Of a stretch of 64,000 bases of DNA, positions 59,821 through 64,000 are shown piece by piece. Every line of letters starts with the position of its first letter. The first letter of the stretch is position 1. The stretch comes from Oncomelania hupensis (lineage: Eukaryota > Mollusca > Gastropoda > Littorinimorpha > Pomatiopsidae): the NCBI GenBank assembly GCA_036898135.1, contig CM072513.1, positions 11,940,102-12,004,101 of the forward strand. Direction: 5' to 3'. A program made the translations under genes and the position numbers. The notes beneath the pieces are model-generated. The model worked only from the letters and a program-made list of their open reading frames with translations, ran no database searches and was not told where the DNA came from.

Positions 59821-60292
59821 CACTTATAGCGCCATGATTGCCATATCAATACAGATCCATACTACACTTTATAAACTGGTGTTGTACATTACCACTTATA
59901 GCGCCATGGTTGCCATATCGATACAGATCCATACTACACTTTATAAACTGGTGTTGTACATTACCACTTATAGCGCCATGGTTGCCATATCAATACAGAT
60001 CCATACTACACTTTATAAACTGGTGTTGTACATTACCACTTATAGCGCCATGGTTGCCATATCAATACAGATCCATACTACACTTTATAAACTGGTGTTG
60101 TACATTACCACTTATAGCGCCATGGTTGCCATATCAATACAGATCCATACTACACTTTATAAACTGGTGTTGTACATTACCACTTATAGCGCCATGGTTG
60201 CCATATCAATACAGATCCATACTACACTTTATAAACTGGTGTTGTACATTACCACTTATAGCGCCATGGTTGCCATATCGATACAGATCCAT
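59821..60292. repeat. 72-bp minisatellite, left part (6.5 units)
   Basis: Unit CACTTATAGCGCCATGGTTG plus CCATATCAATACAGATCCAT plus ACTACACTTTATAAACTGGT plus GTTGTACATTAC. Units are nearly identical. The array stops inside a unit at ATACAGATCCAT, where retroposon copy C is inserted. Confidence 0.98.
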
Positions 60293-60993
60293 GATTGATT
60301 GATTTATTGTTGCTTTAGGTCCAGCGGACTCTTCCGAGCCAAATCAGGACCGGACAACCCCCGATCCGCATAAAAGATCTGCTGAAACAACCCCAGTGGG
60401 AAAATTGAATGCCCTCCACCGGCCAGTCACTTTACAATAAAGACATCCCACGCGGGGGACGGCTGAGGGTTGACCTCAACTACGCGAACACCCCGGTTAC
60501 AAAAACAAAATAGAATACAAACATCATTATAAATCATCAACCAAACACATACATATAAAATGCCTATAGTGCTAAATAGTACATTCATAGGAAGCCCTAG
60601 TGACCACCCGGCAGAAAGCGTCCAACACTCCCAAGCTGATCCAACAGACCTCATACACAAACAAGGAGTCTTGTCCAGGAAGAGTTTTCAAGAAAAAAGG
60701 TAGGTCATTGATCTAGCGAAGAAGAAGATAGTATAGCAGAGTGAAGGACAGAGCAAGAATAGGAAAGAGTAAATGAGGAAGACAGCGACAGTGGGAATTT
60801 AAAGCACTAAATTTCCATAAAGTGGGGATACTATTTATACTGAAAACCCCCGGCACTCCAACGGGGGTACTGTTGCCGCAGTGAAGCGTCTTGCCTATAA
60901 AGGAAAGACAGGTTTTCAACTGTGGCTTTCACTGTTCCCTTTATAGGTTTGAACAATCTACAGTGGCAAGATTGCTCATGACCCCAAGGGGTA
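60293..60993 (-). mobile_element. 701-bp retroposon, copy C, complete, with 12-bp TSD
   Basis: Flanked by ATACAGATCCAT at 60281-60292 and 60994-61005, inside the 72-bp array. Read on the minus strand it opens near TACCCCTTGGGGTCATGAGC. A TATA-box-like TATAAATAG lies about 160 bp in (near 60833). It then passes through a conserved GC-rich block ending in GGACTCTTCCGAGCCAAATC-type sequence (plus strand 60324-60345) and ends with CAATAAATCAATCAATC. No open frame of note. It is non-autonomous, and the mobilising LINE is not identified. Copies A (10193), B (40354) and D (56943) belong to it. Confidence 0.88.
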
Positions 60994-61190
60994 ATACAGA
61001 TCCATACTACACTTTATAAACTGGTGTTGTACATTACCACTTATAGCGCCATGGTTGCCATATCGATACAGATCCATACTATACTTTATAAGCTGGTGTT
61101 GTACATTACCACTTATAGCGCCATGGTTGCCATATCAATACAGATCCATACTATACTTTATATTTTTATAAGCTGGTGTTGTACACTACC
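60994..61190. repeat. 72-bp minisatellite, right part (~2.6 units)
   Basis: Resumes with ATACAGATCCATACTACACT. The last unit carries a TTTTTATA insertion and then the array ends. Confidence 0.95.
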
Positions 61191-61354
61191 GGCACATAAA
61201 ACGTTTCACACAAGGGATTTTAAGAATTTCAAAAATGTGATAATATATGTTAAAATAAATTTAAGAGAAAAAATGATTTGAGATCCTGATGTGAAAGTGT
61301 CCCTTGTAAGGCGACTGGTAACCGTTGTCACGGTCAATGTTTCTGAAGTACCGA

Positions 61355-61449
61355 GATTGACTGTTCTTAAAGGCAGGGGTCAGATACTTTTGTATACAAC
61401 TCATCCCTTGACTATTCTTTAAGGCAGGGGTCAGACACTTTTTTATACA
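61355..61449. repeat. ~50-bp tandem duplication
   Basis: TTGACTGTTCTTAAAGGCAG plus GGGTCAGATACTTTTGTATA plus CAACTCATCCC occurs twice, the second copy ending exactly where RTE R5 begins. Confidence 0.85.
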
Positions 61450-62236
61450 ACTCATCCCTATCCTATCCTATCCCGTAACGAAAAGGTCGTTGGGGCACCA
61501 CAGATGATCGTTTAGCCAGCGTACTCCATCTTTCTCTGTTCTCAGCAACCCTCATGGCTTCGCTCAGTGTCAAACCAGTCCATTTTCGAATGTTGTCGTC
61601 CCACCTCTTTTTCTGTCTCTCTCTTCTTCTGCCTCCTTGCACCGTGCATGGCAGGATGGTTTTTGCAAGGCCTCATGCTCTGGTGACGTGCCAATACCAT
61701 CGGAGTTTCCGTTTCTTCACCACTGTGAGCATGTCATCGTGTTGTCCAATGGCTTGTGTGATGGTCTTTCGGACTACGTTGTTGATGATATGCTGGGTGT
61801 AGGAAATGCCCAGAAGTCTTCTGTAGCACCTCGCCTCCATGCTTTGTATTCTTCGTTGTAGATCTCTGTGAGGCTCCATGTTTTGCAAGCATATAGGAAG
61901 ATGGAGATGACAAGGGAGCGCATTATCTTGGAATGTAGACTGATGGTCCTGTCTTTCCAAATGGCCTTAAACCTTGTCAGGGCAGCAGTTGTTTGTGCGA
62001 TCCTCGAGAGGACTTCCTGTCGGCACCCAGTGTCTGATACAATGGCTCCTAAATATTTGAAGCTATGCACTGTGTTGAGGGATTGACCTTGGACTTTGAT
62101 GTCCATATTGATGCCATTGGTGTTGTTGGTCATAATTTTGGTCTTCTCTGCACTTATTTCCATTCCATAGGTTCTGGAGCTGTTGTTAAGCCTCTGTACC
62201 AGCTTTTCAAGTTCTTGTTCTTCTCCAGCCAATTTG
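61450..62236 (-). mobile_element. RTE-like LINE (R5), 5'-truncated
   Basis: Tail CTATCCTATCCTATCC at 61452. Minus-strand frame 62232-61774 reads AGEEQELEKLVQRLNNSSRT, then SFKYLGAIVSD. 61960-61673 gives MEARCYRRLLGISYTQHIIN and TVVKKRKLRWYWHVTRA. It starts downstream of the FADD box. The right end is fused to a 701-bp-family fragment. Confidence 0.9.
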
Positions 62237-62300
62237 GTCCTGCTTTGGCTCGGAAGAGTCGGCTGGAGCTAAAGCAATAAACATGTAATGTAATGCTCCA
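62237..62300 (+). mobile_element. 701-bp-family retroposon, 3' end fragment
   Basis: TTGGCTCGGAAGAGTCGGCT then AGCTAAAGCAATAAACATG matches the family's last 60 bp, abutting the truncated end of R5. Confidence 0.65.
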
Positions 62301-62430
62301 GTTATATAATGGACAATAATCTCAACATAAGATGAGCGCACTATAACAAAAGTGCATAAAACATAGTGATGACTCAATTTCCTCTCCATTCACCATTATT
62401 ACTGCAATCACCGTCAGCTGTTGCCACAAT

Positions 62431-63605
62431 TGACAACTACAGCTGCACAGAGCATTAGCGAGCATGGAGACACATGACAACTACAGCTACACAGAGCATT
62501 AGCGAGCAATGCGACACATGACAAATACAGCTACACAGAGCATTAGCGAGCATGGAGACACATGACAACTACAGCTGCACAGAGCATTAGCGAGCAATGC
62601 GACACATGACAAATACAGCTACACAGAGCATTAGCGAGCATGGAGACACATGACAACTACAGCTGCACAGAGCATTAGCGAGCATGGAGACACATGACAA
62701 CTACAGCTACACAGAGCATTAGCGAGCATGGAGACAAATGACAACTACAGCTACACAGAGCATTAGCGAGCATGGAGACACATGACAACTACAGCTACAC
62801 AGAGCATTAGCGAGCATGGAGACAAATGACAACTACAGCTACACAGAGCATTAGCGAGCATGGAGACAAATGACAACTACAGCTACACAGAGCATTAGCG
62901 AGCAATGCGACACATGACAACTACAGCTACACAGAGCATTAGCGAGCATGGAGACACATGACAACTACAGCTACACAGAGCATTAGCGAGCATGGAGACA
63001 AATGACAACTACAGCTGCACAGAGCATTAGCGAGCATGGAGACAAATGACAACTACAGCTACACAGAGCATTAACGAGCATGGAGACAAATGACAACTAC
63101 ATCTACACAGAGCATTAGCGAGCATGGAGACAAATCAAATGCTACAAAGAGCGTTAGCGAGCATGGAGACACATAAGAGCATCAACGAGCATGGATACAC
63201 ATGTCAACAGCAGCTACAAAGAGCATTAACGAGAATGGAGAAACGACAACCGCAGCTACACAGAGCATTAGCGAGCATGGAGCCACATGACAACGGTAGC
63301 TACAAAGAGCATTAACGAGCATAGAGACACATGACAACAGCAGCTACACAGAGTATTAACGAGCATAGAGACACATGACAACAGCAGCTACACAGAGTAT
63401 TAACGAGCATAGAGACACATGACAACAGCAGCTACACAGAGTATTAACGAGCATAGAGACACATGACAACAGCAGCTACACAGAGTATTAACGAGCATAG
63501 AGACACATGACAACAGCAGCTACACAGAGTATTAACGAGCATAGAGACACATGACAACAGCAGCTACACAGAGCATTAACGAGCAAGGAGACACACGCCA
63601 ACAGC
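62431..63605. repeat. 44-bp minisatellite, ~27 units
   Basis: Unit TGACAACTACAGCTACACAG plus AGCATTAGCGAGCATGGAGA plus CACA. Variants CAATGCGACA and GCTGCACAG appear in the left half. The right end (63300-63570) is a homogenised block of CATAGAGACACATGACAACA plus GCAGCTACACAGAGTATTAA. Confidence 0.97.
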
Positions 63606-64000
63606 AATTAGGCATTAGTGTTCATGGAGACTTTAAAGAACGGGGTCACTGGTGTTATTTGTGCATGTTTGTATATCTGACAGTGACTTCACTTCATACA
63701 GGTCGCATGCAAGTCGTCTGTTATGTCTAACGGTATTACACACGAGGTCACAGACGCTTACAAACACAATTAATATCAACAAATGTATCTTACCACGCCC
63801 TCAATAATTTACTTACGAAAACAAAATATATTTTATCACATTCACTCCATATAAATGACATATATGCCAATAGTATGTAGCAGTCTTTGGATCATGGATC
63901 GAACAAAAGGCCGGGATGGGATAGAAATTTGCAGCGGACAGTGTCTGGTGTCTGTTCTGATCACAGAACGCTGATTTATAAGCAACACACGTATTCTTAG
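63606..64000. other. Intron sequence, nothing recognised
   Basis: AT-rich, no repeat or exon signature. PPP1R14 exon 3 is not visible. Confidence 0.45.

Larger units (their letters stand above)
53410..64000 (+). other. PPP1R14: Intron 2 of PPP1R14 (at least 10.6 kb, runs off window)
   Basis: No exon encoding the conserved C-terminal helix is recognisable up to 64000. The stretch is made of RTE copies, three long minisatellites and retroposon copies C and D. Confidence 0.65.

Noticed and set aside
59810..60298. 162- and 154-codon open frames in two frames at once
   Set aside because: Made entirely of the 72-bp minisatellite unit, with both frames open for the same arithmetic reason.
62431..63605. 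CRISPR-like array
   Set aside because: The whole 44-bp unit is repeated with no unique spacers, in eukaryotic intron DNA. It is a minisatellite. The same holds for 44622-45010 and 50972-51368.
53410..64000. PPP1R14 exon 3
   Set aside because: I looked for an acceptor followed by the conserved LLxxCxKP...FIxxLL helix on the plus strand and found none. The exon is probably beyond the window.

Overview
This window looks like eukaryotic nuclear DNA from an invertebrate, most likely a lophotrochozoan and probably a mollusc. It is AT-rich and gene-poor, with spliced exons that carry GT/AG borders. Most of the rest is non-LTR retrotransposon debris, minisatellites and microsatellites. No operons, bacterial genes or CRISPR arrays are present. 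The organism assignment rests on the retroelement types and general character and is an inference.

Host genes: only four coding exons from two genes are visible. On the minus strand, 6142..5816 (exon 1: signal peptide and the first half of a MANSC domain) joins in phase to 3938..3686 (exon 2: the rest of the MANSC domain and a Thr-rich linker). Later exons should lie to the left of the window. On the plus strand, 6441..6785 and 53329..53409 join in phase into the inhibitory core of a PPP1R14 (CPI-17/PHI-1 family) protein phosphatase 1 inhibitor, including the regulatory threonine. Its last exon or exons lie to the right of the window. The two genes are divergent, with start codons 298 bp apart, and the gap holds ETS-like and NRF1-like motifs. 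It is probably a shared bidirectional promoter.

Layout: 1-3685 is an intron of the MANSC gene; 3686-6142 its two exons and the intron between them; 6143-6440 the promoter; 6441-6785 PPP1R14 exon 1; 6786-53328 a 46.5-kb intron; 53329-53409 exon 2; 53410-64000 part of intron 2. The introns are packed with repeats. There are seven pieces of one RTE-like LINE, six of them antisense to PPP1R14, and one (15584-18488) nearly full length with an 11-bp target-site duplication. There are also copies of a CR1/L2-like family (A) and a related family (B), an RNase H-bearing LINE, a 701-bp non-autonomous retroposon with several copies, a 1.49-kb solo LTR, a tRNA-derived SINE, hairpin elements and about a dozen minisatellites.

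Most unusual structure: at least three minisatellite arrays (unit lengths about 35, 39 and 72 bp) are split by a transposable element, and a fourth may be. For the 39-bp and 72-bp arrays the repeat unit lets the insertion borders and target-site duplications be read to the base. One LINE also contains a second repeat that itself contains a third, giving three nested layers. I see no new enzyme system or defence system. The novelty lies in the undescribed-looking repeat families, the nested insertions and the very large intron.
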